Shown: positions 1 through 8,002, counted from the stretch's first letter. The stretch is 38,479 nucleotides of DNA from an uncultured Eggerthellaceae bacterium (GCA_910577495.1 CAJTML010000008.1:1-38479), one strand, 5' to 3'. Notes: generated from the letters alone by a model not told the origin. Numbers and translations: made by a program.

Positions 1-18
1 ACAAAGGGGGCATCAATC

Positions 19-573
19 ATGTGGATTGCGGTCATTGTCATTTTAGTTATCGTCGTGGTGCTGGTCATAGCGCTGATCAGCCTCTATAACAACCTGGTGA
101 AGCTTCGCAATATGGTGGACAACGCGTGGGCGCAGATTGATGTGCAGCTGCAGCGTCGCCTTGATTTGATCCCGAATTTGGTGGAAACCGTCAAAGGGTA
201 CGCCTCGCATGAGCGCGGTACGCTTGACGAGGTCACGCAAGCGCGCGCCGCGGTGGTGAACGCGTAGACCCCCGAAGCAAAGATGGCTGCCGATAACGTG
301 CTGACCGGCGCACTCAAAACGCTGTTCGCCGTGAGCGAGGCCTACCCGGATTTGAAGGCCAACGCGAATTTCCAGCAGTTGCAAGCGCAGCTTGAGTCAA
401 CCGAAGACAAAATCAGCTACATGCGCCAAAGCTACAACGACACAGTCATGAAGTACAACACGGCCATCCAAACGTTCCCGGCGGTGCTGGTGGCGGGCAT
501 GTTCGGCTTCCAGAAGAAAGATAGTTTCGTCGCACAGGCTGAGGCAAATACGGTACCCAATGTACAGTTTTAG
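19..573 (+). pseudogene. lemA: LemA family protein, interrupted by in-frame TAG
   Basis: One reading frame runs from ATG at 19 to TAG at 571-573 and is broken only by TAG at 265-267. The first part has one N-terminal membrane segment (about residues 2-24) followed by the LemA helical core with LVKLRNMVDNAWAQIDVQLQ and RRLDLIPNLVETVKGY. After the stop the same frame continues with the rest of the family: LTGALKTLFAVSEAYPDLKA, YNDTVMKYNTAIQTFP and GMFGFQKKDSF. LemA proteins are small membrane-anchored helical proteins of unclear role, often next to DUF2207 genes, as here. A single base change (for example AAG or TCG to TAG) would explain the break. It could be a real nonsense mutation or a sequencing error. 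The ribosome-binding site is AAAGGGGG upstream of 19. Confidence 0.85.
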
Positions 574-589
574 ATAGGACTCACCAGTT

Positions 590-949
590 ATGATGTTGGT
601 TCGCCTTTCAAGAATCATACCGTTTTTAGTGGTGTTGGCTGTGGTGGCCGCCATCATTTACCTGGTGATGACCTATAAGCACTCGCCATCGCGGGCGAAA
701 GAGATCCTCATTAAACTCTTCATCTGGGTCACGTCAATCACGTCGGGCTTTTTCGCCCTCATGAGTTTGTATGCATGGTTTGAGCATAACGACGCCGTTT
801 TCGACCTGGCGTTTAGCTTTCTGCTCACCATGCTGATCGGCCTGGGAGTGACGCTGTGGTGTCGCGCGGTGTTTTTGAAGCGCCATCCCGAGTATCGCAA
901 GAAGCCGCAAAAGGCCAAACGACTTGGGTCGCGCGGGGGCAGGAAATAA
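590..949 (+). CDS. small integral membrane protein, unknown function
   Basis: This is a 119-aa protein with an N-terminal hydrophobic helix (about residues 8-27), a second around 43-63 (LFIWVTSITSGFFALMSLYA) and a third around 72-92 (FDLAFSFLLTMLIGLGVTLW). The cytoplasmic tail is strongly basic (RKKPQKAKRLGSRGGRK). It lies 16 nt after the broken lemA frame and on the same strand, so it is probably co-transcribed with it. I do not recognise a named family. The start could be either of the two adjacent ATG codons at 590 and 593; the ribosome-binding site is weak. Confidence 0.7.
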   Translation: MMLVRLSRIIPFLVVLAVVAAIIYLVMTYKHSPSRAKEILIKLFIWVTSITSGFFALMSLYAWFEHNDAVFDLAFSFLLTMLIGLGVTLWCRAVFLKRHPEYRKKPQKAKRLGSRGGRK

Positions 950-974
950 GGGATTTTACGAGGGATTCACAAAG

Positions 975-1065
975 TGGCGGAGAGCTGGGGATTCGAACCC
1001 CAGATACCCTTGTGGGGTATACTCGCTTAGCAGGCGAGCACCTTCGGCCTCTCGGTCAGCTCTCC
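975..1065 (-). tRNA. tRNA-Ser (anticodon GCT)
   Basis: Read on the minus strand, the 7-bp acceptor stem pairs GGAGAGC with GCTCTCC. The anticodon stem-loop CTCGC-CTGCTAA-GCGAG has anticodon GCT. There is a long variable arm (TATACCCCACAAGGGTATC), as expected for a class II serine tRNA, and a normal T arm with GGTTCGAATCC. Discriminator G and CCA are encoded in the DNA at 975-978. It reads AGC/AGT serine codons. Confidence 0.97.
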
Positions 1066-1085
1066 GCGAATAATGAGATGCGATT

Positions 1086-1094
1086 TGCTATGAT
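1086..1094 (+). promoter_or_regulatory. putative extended -10 promoter for the DUF2207 gene
   Basis: TGCTATGAT is an extended -10 match (TGnTATGAT) about 45 nt before the ATG at 1139. No good -35 is visible. The complement of the same bases gives a TATCAT facing the tRNA-Ser gene on the other strand, so divergent overlapping promoters are possible. Confidence 0.35.
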
Positions 1095-1138
1095 ACCGTG
1101 ACGTTGGGGAATGTGCAAGGACAGAGGACCGATAAAAC

Positions 1139-3190
1139 ATGACGAGAGGAACACATTCACACAATTTGAGCGCACCGGCTGCGATGCGGCTCGCGGGGAA
1201 GCAGCCCGCGGCGGTGCGGATGTCGCGGATGACGTCGGGCGCGCTGGCTGCGCTGTTTGGCGTGCTGCTGCTTTTCGCGGCACTTGCGTGTGTGGTCGTG
1301 GCGCCGACGCAAGCCTTCGCCAAATCTTACACCATGCCGCTCGTCAACATCCAAGCCCAGGTGGTAACCGACGCTTCCATGCATGTGGTGGAGCAGCGCG
1401 CGTTTGATTTCGACGGCGATTTTTCAGCGGTGTGGTGGGACTTCGGCGATCTGCCAAAAAATGGCGAAATCACCATCCGCTCAGTGTCTATCGGTACGGC
1501 GAACGCCCAGGGCGAACTGTTGGGAGACCTCACCGAGCTGGACGATGTGCCGTTCGCTACCGAATGGCGCGATGCGGGCGGCCCGTCCAAAGACGCGTAC
1601 TCCTATGACCTGGCGCGCAACACGCTCTACGTGTTTTTTAGCGCGCATGACGAAAAGATGATCATTCAGGTTGACTATACCATTGCAAATGCCGCGCAGG
1701 CGTATGCGGATGTGGCTGACCTGTACTGGAAATATGTGGGCGCTGACTGGGCGGAGACCTCGGAAAACGTCACCATGAACGTGTGGCTACCGGTGCCGGA
1801 AGGCCAAAGCGTCACACCGGGCGAAAACGTCAAAGCATGGGGTCACGGGCCGATTGATGGCACCGTCAACATCCACGACGACGGCAGCATCACCTACCAC
1901 GCCAGCAAAGTGGAGTCTGGTCAGTTCGCCGAAGCACACGTGCTCTTCCCAGTGGAGTGGCTGACCGACCTGTCGCCCGAAGCGTTGGCAGCGCACGAAG
2001 GGGTTATGCACACGCAAGAGGTGCTTGACCAGGAGCGCATGTGGGCTGACCAGGCGAATCGCGACCGCATCTTCTCGCTGTTGTTCGTGTTGGCAACCGC
2101 ACTTATTTGCGTGCTCCTTATTGTGTGGGCGCTGCGCGCGTACTTCAAGTATGGCAAAGAGCACACGCCCGACTTTACCGAAGAGTACTGGCGCGACGTG
2201 CCTGCTCCCGGCATTCACCCGGCGGTCATCGGGCGGTTGTGGCGCTGGGATCGCTCCAGCCAGGACGACTTTGTGGCAACCATCATGCATCTGGCGCACA
2301 TCGGGGCCGTTCGCATTGACTCGGGCAGCTACCCCGCGTCCCCTGGGAGCTCAAGGATGATTGAGGACTGCTACATCACGCGCTTGCCCGCGGCTGACAC
2401 GCTGACCGACCCCATTGATCAGATGGCGGTTGCAACACTGTTCGGCCAGTTCGCTGGTGGGGCGAATGCGCTGTGGTTCAACACCATTAAAGAGTACGGC
2501 AAAAACAACCCGCAAGCATTTTTGGACGCGATGACCGCGTGGCAAGGCATGCTCTCGGCGCAAACCAATACCTACGATTTTTTCGAGGCGAAGGGGCAGC
2601 GCTATCAAGGCTACCTTGCCATGGTGGCAGGCTTCGCGTTTTTCGCCGCAATTATCATCTGCGTTTTGACCGAGAATTTCATACCCGCTTTCTTCTTGAT
2701 TCCAACGGCAATTGCGCTGTTTGTTATTGCGAATTACATGCCGCGCCGCAGTGTTTTTGGCAACGATGTCGTGGCTAAGTGCAAGGCGCTGCGCAATTGG
2801 CTGCGCGATTTCTCCACGCTAGACGAACGCCCGCCAACCGATGTGCGCGTGTGGGGCGAATTCATGGTGTATGCCTACCTGTTCGGCGTGGCCGACCGCG
2901 CTATCAGCCAGCTGCGCCAAACGCAACCGGAGCTCTTTGAGTATCATGGCGAATACGGTGCCACCTATATGCCCTGGTGGTTCTGGTATACCGGCGGCTA
3001 CACTGCAGGCGGCAGCCCCATGTCGTCGTTGGGGAGCGCCTTCGCCACTTCAATTTCTAACACCACGCATACAGCGAACTCCGCGCTCTCGGCTGCCAGC
3101 GGAAACTTCTCCAGCGGCGGCGGTTTTGGCGGCGGCTTCTCCGGCGGGGGAGGCGGCGGCTTCGGCGGTGGCGGCGGAGGTGCGCGCTAG
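1139..3190 (+). CDS. DUF2207 family membrane protein with Gly-rich tail
   Basis: This 683-aa protein has a signal-like hydrophobic helix at about residues 30-61 (LAALFGVLLLFAALACVVVA...AFA). An extracytoplasmic beta-rich domain follows (VVEQRAFDFDGDFSAVWWDF, YTIANAAQAYADVADLYWKY), typical of DUF2207. One membrane helix sits near 315-336 and a hydrophobic pair near 503-545, around a cytoplasmic region. The last ~40 residues are almost only Gly/Ser/Phe (FSSGGGFGGGFSGGGG), a usual ending for this family. DUF2207 proteins accompany LemA and are thought to act at the envelope; the exact role is unknown. In-frame ATGs at 1184 and 1220 are alternative starts, since the Shine-Dalgarno at 1139 is poor. 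Confidence 0.85.
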   Translation: MTRGTHSHNLSAPAAMRLAGKQPAAVRMSRMTSGALAALFGVLLLFAALACVVVAPTQAFAKSYTMPLVNIQAQVVTDASMHVVEQRAFDFDGDFSAVWWDFGDLPKNGEITIRSVSIGTANAQGELLGDLTELDDVPFATEWRDAGGPSKDAYSYDLARNTLYVFFSAHDEKMIIQVDYTIANAAQAYADVADLYWKYVGADWAETSENVTMNVWLPVPEGQSVTPGENVKAWGHGPIDGTVNIHDDGSITYHASKVESGQFAEAHVLFPVEWLTDLSPEALAAHEGVMHTQEVLDQERMWADQANRDRIFSLLFVLATALICVLLIVWALRAYFKYGKEHTPDFTEEYWRDVPAPGIHPAVIGRLWRWDRSSQDDFVATIMHLAHIGAVRIDSGSYPASPGSSRMIEDCYITRLPAADTLTDPIDQMAVATLFGQFAGGANALWFNTIKEYGKNNPQAFLDAMTAWQGMLSAQTNTYDFFEAKGQRYQGYLAMVAGFAFFAAIIICVLTENFIPAFFLIPTAIALFVIANYMPRRSVFGNDVVAKCKALRNWLRDFSTLDERPPTDVRVWGEFMVYAYLFGVADRAISQLRQTQPELFEYHGEYGATYMPWWFWYTGGYTAGGSPMSSLGSAFATSISNTTHTANSALSAASGNFSSGGGFGGGFSGGGGGGFGGGGGGAR

Positions 3191-3192
3191 GC

Positions 3193-4140
3193 ATGGGGCA
3201 GCTCAAGTATAAGCTGCTCATTGTTGCGGCGACGATTATTTGGGGACTGAGTTTCGTCTTCATGAAAGACGCGGTGGACGTGTTGCCGCCGGCGTGGCTG
3301 ATTGGCGTGCGCTTTATGGCCACGGGCATCATTTTGGCGTGCGTGTTTCACCGGCGCCTTGCTGCGGCGCTCACGAAAACCTATCTGGTTCGCGGTGGCA
3401 TCATCGGCGTGCTGGTTTTTCTGGCATTTTGGACGCAGACCATCGGGCTGGCATACACCACGCCAGGCAAAAATGCGTTTCTGACCGGGACATATTGTGT
3501 GCTCGTGCCCTTCGCGTGGTGGCTGTTTGCGCGCCGCAAGCCCACACGCTACAACCTGATTGCTGCGGTGTTGTGCGTGGCGGGCATCGGGCTGGTGTCG
3601 CTGCAGGGCAGCGCGGGCGACCTCACGCTGGGGTTCGGCGACGCCATGACGCTGGTGTGCAGTGTGTTTTTCGCCCTCCATATTGTCTATGTGTCGAAAT
3701 TCACGGACACGTGCGACGTGATGGCGCTGACGGTTTATCAGTTTCTGGTCGGTGGCGCTTGCGGGCTGATCGTGGGCGCGTGCACCGAAACGCTTCCGGC
3801 GGCGTCGGTGATCACGCCGGACTTTTTGTGGAACATGGCGTATTTGGTGGTGTTCGCCTCGTGCTTGGCGCTTGTGTTTCAAAACGTCGGCTTGGCGCAC
3901 GTGGATCCGGCGCCGGCGTCGCTTTTGCTTTCGCTGGAGTCGGTATTTGGCGTGGTGTTTTCGGTGCTTTTGTATGGCGAAGTGTTGTCGCTGAAACTGG
4001 TGTGTGGCTTCGCCCTCATTTTTGGCGCGATCCTCATCAGCGAGATGCTGCCGCTTAAAAGCAAGGACGCGGACGTGGTTGATCAGGCCGCGTTTGAGAC
4101 CGAGACGATTTTGGATGACGCGTTGGCGCAGATGGAGTAA
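3193..4140 (+). CDS. DMT/EamA family transporter
   Basis: This 315-aa protein has ten predicted membrane helices arranged as two EamA repeats. The first begins LLIVAATIIWGLSFVFMKDA and the second begins near residue 150 with FGDAMTLVCSVFFALHIVYV. The family exports or imports small metabolites such as amino acids and nucleobases; the substrate cannot be read from the sequence. It starts 2 nt after the DUF2207 stop, so the two are probably co-transcribed. The C-terminal ~30 residues are acidic and lie beyond the last helix (MLPLKSKDADVVDQAAFETE), a short cytoplasmic tail. Confidence 0.88.
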   Translation: MGQLKYKLLIVAATIIWGLSFVFMKDAVDVLPPAWLIGVRFMATGIILACVFHRRLAAALTKTYLVRGGIIGVLVFLAFWTQTIGLAYTTPGKNAFLTGTYCVLVPFAWWLFARRKPTRYNLIAAVLCVAGIGLVSLQGSAGDLTLGFGDAMTLVCSVFFALHIVYVSKFTDTCDVMALTVYQFLVGGACGLIVGACTETLPAASVITPDFLWNMAYLVVFASCLALVFQNVGLAHVDPAPASLLLSLESVFGVVFSVLLYGEVLSLKLVCGFALIFGAILISEMLPLKSKDADVVDQAAFETETILDDALAQME

Positions 4141-4180
4141 CGGCGGCGCGGGCTGCTGGCGTGGGCTGCGACCGACGCGG

Positions 4181-4197
4181 GTGCGGATACTCCGCAC
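4181..4197 (+). other. short perfect hairpin in DMT-kinase gap
   Basis: GTGCGGA and TCCGCAC form a 7-bp stem around a TAC loop. There is no T-tract after it, so it is a weak candidate for an attenuator or Rho-linked stop. It precedes the -10 element of the next gene by about 35 nt. Confidence 0.3.
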
Positions 4198-4230
4198 GGT
4201 GCGGCGGCGCCTCCGCGCGCGCGGCGCGGC

Positions 4231-4239
4231 TGGTATAAT
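4231..4239 (+). promoter_or_regulatory. extended -10 promoter of the kinase gene
   Basis: TGGTATAAT is a perfect extended -10 (TGnTATAAT) 47 nt upstream of the ATG at 4286. The preceding bases are very GC-rich, without a -35 match, which fits an extended -10 promoter. The downstream ribosome-binding site AGGAGGGAAAG lies at about 4271-4281. Confidence 0.6.
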
Positions 4240-4285
4240 GGCGAAACATGCTTTCGGATAAACACCCACTAGGAGGGAAAGCTTT

Positions 4286-4804
4286 ATGGCAGACAACAAC
4301 ATCGTTTTGATTGGCATGCCGGGCGCGGGCAAATCCACGCTGGGCATTGTGTTGGCGAAGATCATGAACAAGGGCTTCATAGACGCTGACCTGGTGATTC
4401 AGAATCAGACCGACAAAACGCTGCAAAAGATCATCGACGCGCTGGGACCGGAAGGGTTCATCGAGGTTGAAAACCAGATCTTGAGCGATATCAAAGCCGA
4501 CAACTCCATCATCTCAACGGGTGGTTCGGCGGTGTATTCCGAAGACGCGATGACACATCTGGCCGAGATCGGCACGATCGTATATCTCAAGATTTCCTAC
4601 GAGCAGCTGGTTGAGCGCTTGGCTGACCTGCAAGAGCGCGGCGTGGTGCTCAAGGGTGGCATCGGCATGAGCTTGCGCGAGCTCTATGATGAGCGCAAGC
4701 CGCTCTATGAGAAGTACGCCGACATTACGGTGGACGTAAACGACCTGTCCATCACGGCCGCAGCGCGCAAAGTTGCTGACGCGCTGGAGAAGGCCGAAGC
4801 CTAA
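4286..4804 (+). CDS. shikimate-kinase-like P-loop kinase
   Basis: This 172-aa protein has a Walker A motif GMPGAGKST (residues 10-18), an acidic DAD (33-35) where shikimate kinases have DTD, a GGS at 79-81 where they have GGG, and ERKPLYEKYAD matching the RxPLY motif near the C-terminus. It is close to the usual AroK length. The FRxxE motif, whose Arg binds shikimate in AroK, reads FIEVE (58-62), with Ile in place of Arg, and the lid segment is also unusual (ERGVVLKGGIGM). It therefore belongs to the shikimate kinase superfamily, but its substrate is uncertain. A strong promoter lies upstream, and no other aromatic-pathway genes are adjacent apart from the distant menaquinone cluster. Confidence 0.75.
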   Translation: MADNNIVLIGMPGAGKSTLGIVLAKIMNKGFIDADLVIQNQTDKTLQKIIDALGPEGFIEVENQILSDIKADNSIISTGGSAVYSEDAMTHLAEIGTIVYLKISYEQLVERLADLQERGVVLKGGIGMSLRELYDERKPLYEKYADITVDVNDLSITAAARKVADALEKAEA

Positions 4805-4805
4805 A

Positions 4806-4836
4806 AATGTGACATTTGATGTGACCCTTTGTCACA
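4806..4836 (-). repeat. dispersed double-palindrome element, copy 1
   Basis: Read on the minus strand it begins TGTGACAAAGGGTCACATC and ends AAATGTCACATT. It begins 1 nt after the stop of the kinase gene and lies 18 nt before exonuclease III. The same 30-31 bp occur at 30921-30950 and 38030-38060. The first TGTGAC can pair either with the nearby GTCACA or with the distal TGTCACA, giving two competing hairpins. Confidence 0.85.
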
Positions 4837-4854
4837 CAGAAAGCTGAGGGATAC

Positions 4855-5640
4855 GTGCGATTTGTTTCGTGGAATGTGAACGGCCTGCGTGCCGTGCAGA
4901 AAAAGGGTTTCGAGGAGATTGTCGAGCAATTTGGCGCCGACATTTTCGCCATTCAAGAAACCAAATGCCGTCCCGAGCAGGTGGAACTGGCACTTCCGCA
5001 GTATCACGCGTATTGGTCGTCAGCCGAGAAGAAGGGCTACTCAGGCACGGCGGTGTTCACCCGAGAAGAGCCGCTGCAGGTTTTGCACGGGCTGGGTGAC
5101 GCGTACCTGGACACCGAGGGTCGCATTGTAGCGCTTGAGTTTGAAGACTTCTGGTTTGTGAACGTGTACACGCCCAACGCGCAAAACGAGCTGGCGCGTA
5201 TTGACCATCGTCTGCAATGGGATGACGCGTTTCGCGATTTTTGCAAAGGGCTGGAAGAAGGCATGCTGCCAACAGGGGAGACGTCTTCGCCTAAACCGGT
5301 CATCATGTGCGGAGACTTCAACGTGGCGCACTTGGAGATTGACCTGAAAAACCCCGGAACCAACCGCGGGAATCCGGGCTTTTCGGATGAGGAGCGCGAT
5401 TCGTTTTCGGAGTTGATTGCGTCGGGATTTGTGGACACGTTTCGCTATCTCAAACCTGACGTGACCGGGGCTTATAGTTGGTGGAGCTACCGCTTTAACG
5501 CGCGGGCGAACAACGCGGGGTGGCGCATTGACTACTTCTTGGTCAGCGACGTGCTTTCGGAAAAAATCCGCGCGGCCAGCATTTATCCAGAGGTGTACGG
5601 GTCTGACCACTGCCCGGTCGGACTTGAGTTGGATCTGTAG
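4855..5640 (+). CDS. xthA: exodeoxyribonuclease III (AP endonuclease)
   Basis: This 261-aa protein belongs to the exonuclease III/APE1 fold. Visible motifs are the N-terminal SWNVNGLRA, the metal-binding Glu in IQETK, NVYTPNA, GDFNVAH, the NPGTN-like stretch and the C-terminal GSDHCPVGLEL with the catalytic Asp-His pair. It cuts DNA 5' of abasic sites and removes 3' blocks in base-excision repair. The start is GTG at 4855 (MRFVSWNVNG), preceded by GCTGAGGGA. The length is normal for the family. It lies just after a palindromic repeat that may shape the 3' end of the preceding gene or its own leader. Confidence 0.95.
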   Translation: MRFVSWNVNGLRAVQKKGFEEIVEQFGADIFAIQETKCRPEQVELALPQYHAYWSSAEKKGYSGTAVFTREEPLQVLHGLGDAYLDTEGRIVALEFEDFWFVNVYTPNAQNELARIDHRLQWDDAFRDFCKGLEEGMLPTGETSSPKPVIMCGDFNVAHLEIDLKNPGTNRGNPGFSDEERDSFSELIASGFVDTFRYLKPDVTGAYSWWSYRFNARANNAGWRIDYFLVSDVLSEKIRAASIYPEVYGSDHCPVGLELDL

Positions 5641-5744
5641 ACGCACGCCTGCTCAGACGTGCGCGTTTGATATGATGAGCAGCACAAAACGAGCGCACGC
5701 CGGTGCGCTGCAGACTGGGACTAAAGACAAGGACGAAAGAGTTC

Positions 5745-6311
5745 ATGGATAGAGCGAAGATTGAAGAGGGCGTTCGCCTCATTTTGGAAGGCGTGGGCGA
5801 AGACCCGACGCGTGAAGGATTGCGCAAAACGCCTGAACGTGTGGCGAAAATGTACGAGGAAGTGTTCGCGGGAATGAACGAAGATCCCGCCGTGCACTTC
5901 GAGACTACCTTTGACGAGCATCACGAAGAGATGGTGCTGGTGCGCGACATCCCGTTTTACTCCATGTGCGAGCATCACCTGGCGCCGTTTTTTGGGCATG
6001 CGCATATTGCCTACATCCCGGCACCCGACGGCCGCATTTGCGGGTTGTCGAAGCTGGCGCGTCTGCTGGACGTGTTCGCGCGCAGGCCGCAGGTGCAAGA
6101 GCGCCTGACCTCGCAAGTTGCCGACACGCTCATGAAAGAGCTCAAGCCCCAAGGCGCAATTGTGGTGCTGGAGGCGGAGCATCTGTGCATGAGCATGCGC
6201 GGCGTGAAAAAGCCGGGAACGCAAACAACCACGAGCGCCATTCGCGGCATCTTCGACGAAGACACCGCCGCACGCGCTGAGGCGCTCTCGCTGATTTTCG
6301 CCCGCCGCTAG
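5745..6311 (+). CDS. folE: GTP cyclohydrolase I (FolE type)
   Basis: The 188-aa protein starts at ATG 5745 (MDRAKIEEGVRLILEGVGED). It shows the family motifs DPTREGLRKTPERVAKMYEE, FYSMCEHHLAPFFG with the zinc-binding Cys and the His-His pair, GLSKLARLLDVFARRPQVQE, and EHLCMSMRGVKKPG with the second zinc Cys. It converts GTP to dihydroneopterin triphosphate, the first step of folate (tetrahydropterin) synthesis. A TATGAT at 5671-5676 is a possible -10, and AAGGACGAAAG is a loosely spaced ribosome-binding site. No other folate genes are adjacent in the window. Confidence 0.95.
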   Translation: MDRAKIEEGVRLILEGVGEDPTREGLRKTPERVAKMYEEVFAGMNEDPAVHFETTFDEHHEEMVLVRDIPFYSMCEHHLAPFFGHAHIAYIPAPDGRICGLSKLARLLDVFARRPQVQERLTSQVADTLMKELKPQGAIVVLEAEHLCMSMRGVKKPGTQTTTSAIRGIFDEDTAARAEALSLIFARR

Positions 6312-6411
6312 ACTGGCTGGCGCCTATGGCCGGCCGCCGCTAGTGTAGTGGCCACCCACCCCGAGACTACCCGAACGTTCGACCACGCGAACTACCCGAA
6401 AGGAACCCATT

Positions 6412-6681
6412 ATGAAATGCGTAATCTCAGTACTTGGCAAGGACCGCACCCGCATTGTTGCTACCGTGGCAACCGTGCTTGCTGATTGCGGCGCTAACAT
6501 CGACGACATCAGCCAAACCATCTTAGACGACATTTTCTCCATGACCATGCTGGTAACGCTGGAGCCCGAAGTGGCCGACTTCAACACCGTGCAGGAAAAA
6601 CTTGACGAAGCGGGTGCTGCGCTTGGCGTGCAGATCATCATCCAGCGCGAGGATGTTTTCCAGTCCATGTACACCATCTAG
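6412..6681 (+). CDS. ACT domain protein, UPF0237 type
   Basis: This 89-aa protein is a single ACT domain. It begins MKCVISVLGKDRTRIVATVA, followed by VLADCGANIDDISQTILDD and FSMTMLVTLEP, as in the UPF0237 / GcvR-like family. Such proteins bind amino acids or other small ligands and act as regulators; the partner is unknown. The ribosome-binding site is AAAGGAAC 6 nt before the ATG. A direct repeat of ACTACCCGAA (6366 and 6391) lies in the leader. rlmH follows after 29 nt, probably in the same transcript. Confidence 0.9.
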   Translation: MKCVISVLGKDRTRIVATVATVLADCGANIDDISQTILDDIFSMTMLVTLEPEVADFNTVQEKLDEAGAALGVQIIIQREDVFQSMYTI

Positions 6682-6710
6682 TCGCTACGCGCTAAGCGAT
6701 AGTCAGTTTC

Positions 6711-7190
6711 GTGCGATTTCACGTTATAGCAGTTGGCAAGCTTAAAGAGCGCTTTTGGACAGACGCGTGTGCGGAGTACCTCAAGCGCTTGCAGCCCTAT
6801 GCCAAAACGCAGGTCATTGAGCTTGCGGATGTGGATCCGACGCGCGTCGGCGGCGCGGCGGCTGCACGCGCCAAAGAGGGTGCGGCCATACTGCACGCGC
6901 TTGATGGGTTGCCCGCGCAGACGCGCGTGATTGTTTTGGCCATTGAGGGCAAGCAGCACACCAGCCAGGCCTTCGCCCAGCATCTTGATGAACTGGCTTT
7001 ATATGGCGAAAGCGACGTGGCGTTTGTCATTGGCGGCTCGGACGGGGTAGACGAGGCGGTGTATGCGCGCGCAAATGAGCTGCTCTCGTTTGGCAAAATC
7101 ACGCTGCCGCATAACCTGGCGCGCGTTGTGTTGTTGGAGCAGTTGTATCGCGCGCAGAAAATCTCTCGCGGCGAGCCATATCACAAGTAG
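6711..7190 (+). CDS. rlmH: 23S rRNA (pseudouridine1915-N3)-methyltransferase
   Basis: This 159-aa protein is a SPOUT methyltransferase. It begins at GTG with MRFHVIAVGKLKERFWTDAC and carries VIVLAIEGKQHTSQAFAQ, FVIGGSDGVDEAVYARA for the trefoil-knot SAM site, ITLPHNLARVVLLEQLYRA and the C-terminal GEPYHK. These match RlmH end to end at the normal length. It methylates pseudouridine 1915 in helix 69 of 23S rRNA on assembled 70S ribosomes. Confidence 0.96.
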   Translation: MRFHVIAVGKLKERFWTDACAEYLKRLQPYAKTQVIELADVDPTRVGGAAAARAKEGAAILHALDGLPAQTRVIVLAIEGKQHTSQAFAQHLDELALYGESDVAFVIGGSDGVDEAVYARANELLSFGKITLPHNLARVVLLEQLYRAQKISRGEPYHK

Positions 7191-7339
7191 GGTCGGGTGC
7201 ACTTGCGGCGCCCCCAACCACAACTTCTTGTGTTCGAGGCCTTCGCCAACCACCACTTATCGTTAATTTCGTGCAAGATGATATTCTCGCGCGAAACTTC
7301 GCCACAAAATGTTAGTATTTTAGCAGCATATTAACGAGC

Positions 7340-7358
7340 CGTATTATTTTGCAATACG
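7340..7358 (+). promoter_or_regulatory. small inverted repeat upstream of NrdD-tail-like gene
   Basis: CGTATT and AATACG form a 6-bp inverted repeat with a 7-nt spacer, 24 nt before the ATG at 7382. The surrounding 60 bp are AT-rich for this region. It may be an operator or a leader hairpin; this is only a suggestion. Confidence 0.3.
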
Positions 7359-7381
7359 CTTAGGTCCAAAGGAGCCATATC

Positions 7382-7747
7382 ATGGAGATCTTGCAAGACA
7401 CCAATCAAGATGCAGCTGAAGAGCGCTTTGTTGACGATGTTAAAGTTGTTGTTGCGTACACCAATGATTCGGACGCGCCAGTGAGCGATGAAGAGATTCG
7501 CGCTTACATTGAACGCGGCAATCAGCAGCACATGGGTTGCACGGTGACGGGTCTGGGCTTGACGGTTGATGGCGATGACATTGATATTCGCTATGAGCTT
7601 TCTCCGGTTCCCTTTGAACGCATTCGCCGCATCACGGGTTACCTGGTTGGCACCATGGATCGCTGGAACGATGCAAAGACCGCCGAAGAGCACGACCGCG
7701 TAAAGCACGGCGTGAACACCGGCTGCTCTTGCACTGAGGGTCGTTAG
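7382..7747 (+). CDS. small protein like the C-terminus of anaerobic NrdD
   Basis: This 121-aa acidic protein has a stretch FERIRRITGYLVGTMDRWND followed by AKTAEEHDRVKHG. This resembles the RVTGYL...AELADRVKH region near the C-terminus of anaerobic ribonucleoside-triphosphate reductase. It ends in CSCTEGR. It lacks the finger-loop and catalytic domains of NrdD, so it is not a reductase on its own. Similar free-standing proteins exist in anaerobes, as far as I recall. It has a good ribosome-binding site (AAAGGAGCC). The role is unknown, possibly accessory to anaerobic nucleotide reduction; the assignment rests on motif recall only. Confidence 0.55.
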   Translation: MEILQDTNQDAAEERFVDDVKVVVAYTNDSDAPVSDEEIRAYIERGNQQHMGCTVTGLGLTVDGDDIDIRYELSPVPFERIRRITGYLVGTMDRWNDAKTAEEHDRVKHGVNTGCSCTEGR

Positions 7748-7788
7748 GCATATTCGAGACTAACTTACATAGCATCTGTTAGTCCTTT

Positions 7789-7826
7789 GGGGGCGCTGAC
7801 TTTGCGGTCGGCGCCCTCGCCCTTTT
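7789..7826 (+). terminator. rho-independent terminator
   Basis: GGGCGCTGAC (7791-7800) and GTCGGCGCCC (7807-7816) form a 10-bp stem with one G-T pair and loop TTTGCG, followed by TCGCCCTTTT. It closes the housekeeping block before the defence island. A nine-G run follows at 7829-7837. Confidence 0.7.
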
Positions 7827-7927
7827 GCGGGGGGGGGCGAAAGCTGAGGCGCGCGGGGCGCGGCGGCGAAAGCGGCTGTGCGCCAATGTGCCGCGCGCAT
7901 GCGCAATGCGCGCGCGATGCCGCGGGG

Positions 7928-7993
7928 TAATATTCCAAGAAATATGTTAATATTCCAAAAGAATGGAAGATTAAATAAATTATTGGAATATTA
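7928..7993 (+). promoter_or_regulatory. three-box operator upstream of the wHTH/nucleotidyltransferase pair
   Basis: The 11-mer TAATATTCCAA occurs at 7928-7938 and again at 7948-7958, exactly 20 bp later (about two helical turns). Its reverse complement TTGGAATATTA is at 7983-7993, ending 9 bp before the ATG at 8003. The region is strongly AT-rich and must also hold the promoter. This arrangement is what an autoregulating DNA-binding antitoxin would use, and the first gene encodes a winged-helix protein. Confidence 0.7.
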
Positions 7994-8002
7994 AGGCTGG
8001 CC

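Noticed and set aside
265..267. Pyrrolysine or readthrough at the lemA TAG
   Set aside because: LemA needs no special residue there, and no recoding structure or pyl genes are visible; a plain mutation is simpler.
3187..4380. 397-codon minus-strand ORF opposite the DMT transporter
   Set aside because: Arg/His/Gln-rich shadow of a membrane protein gene; no domain.
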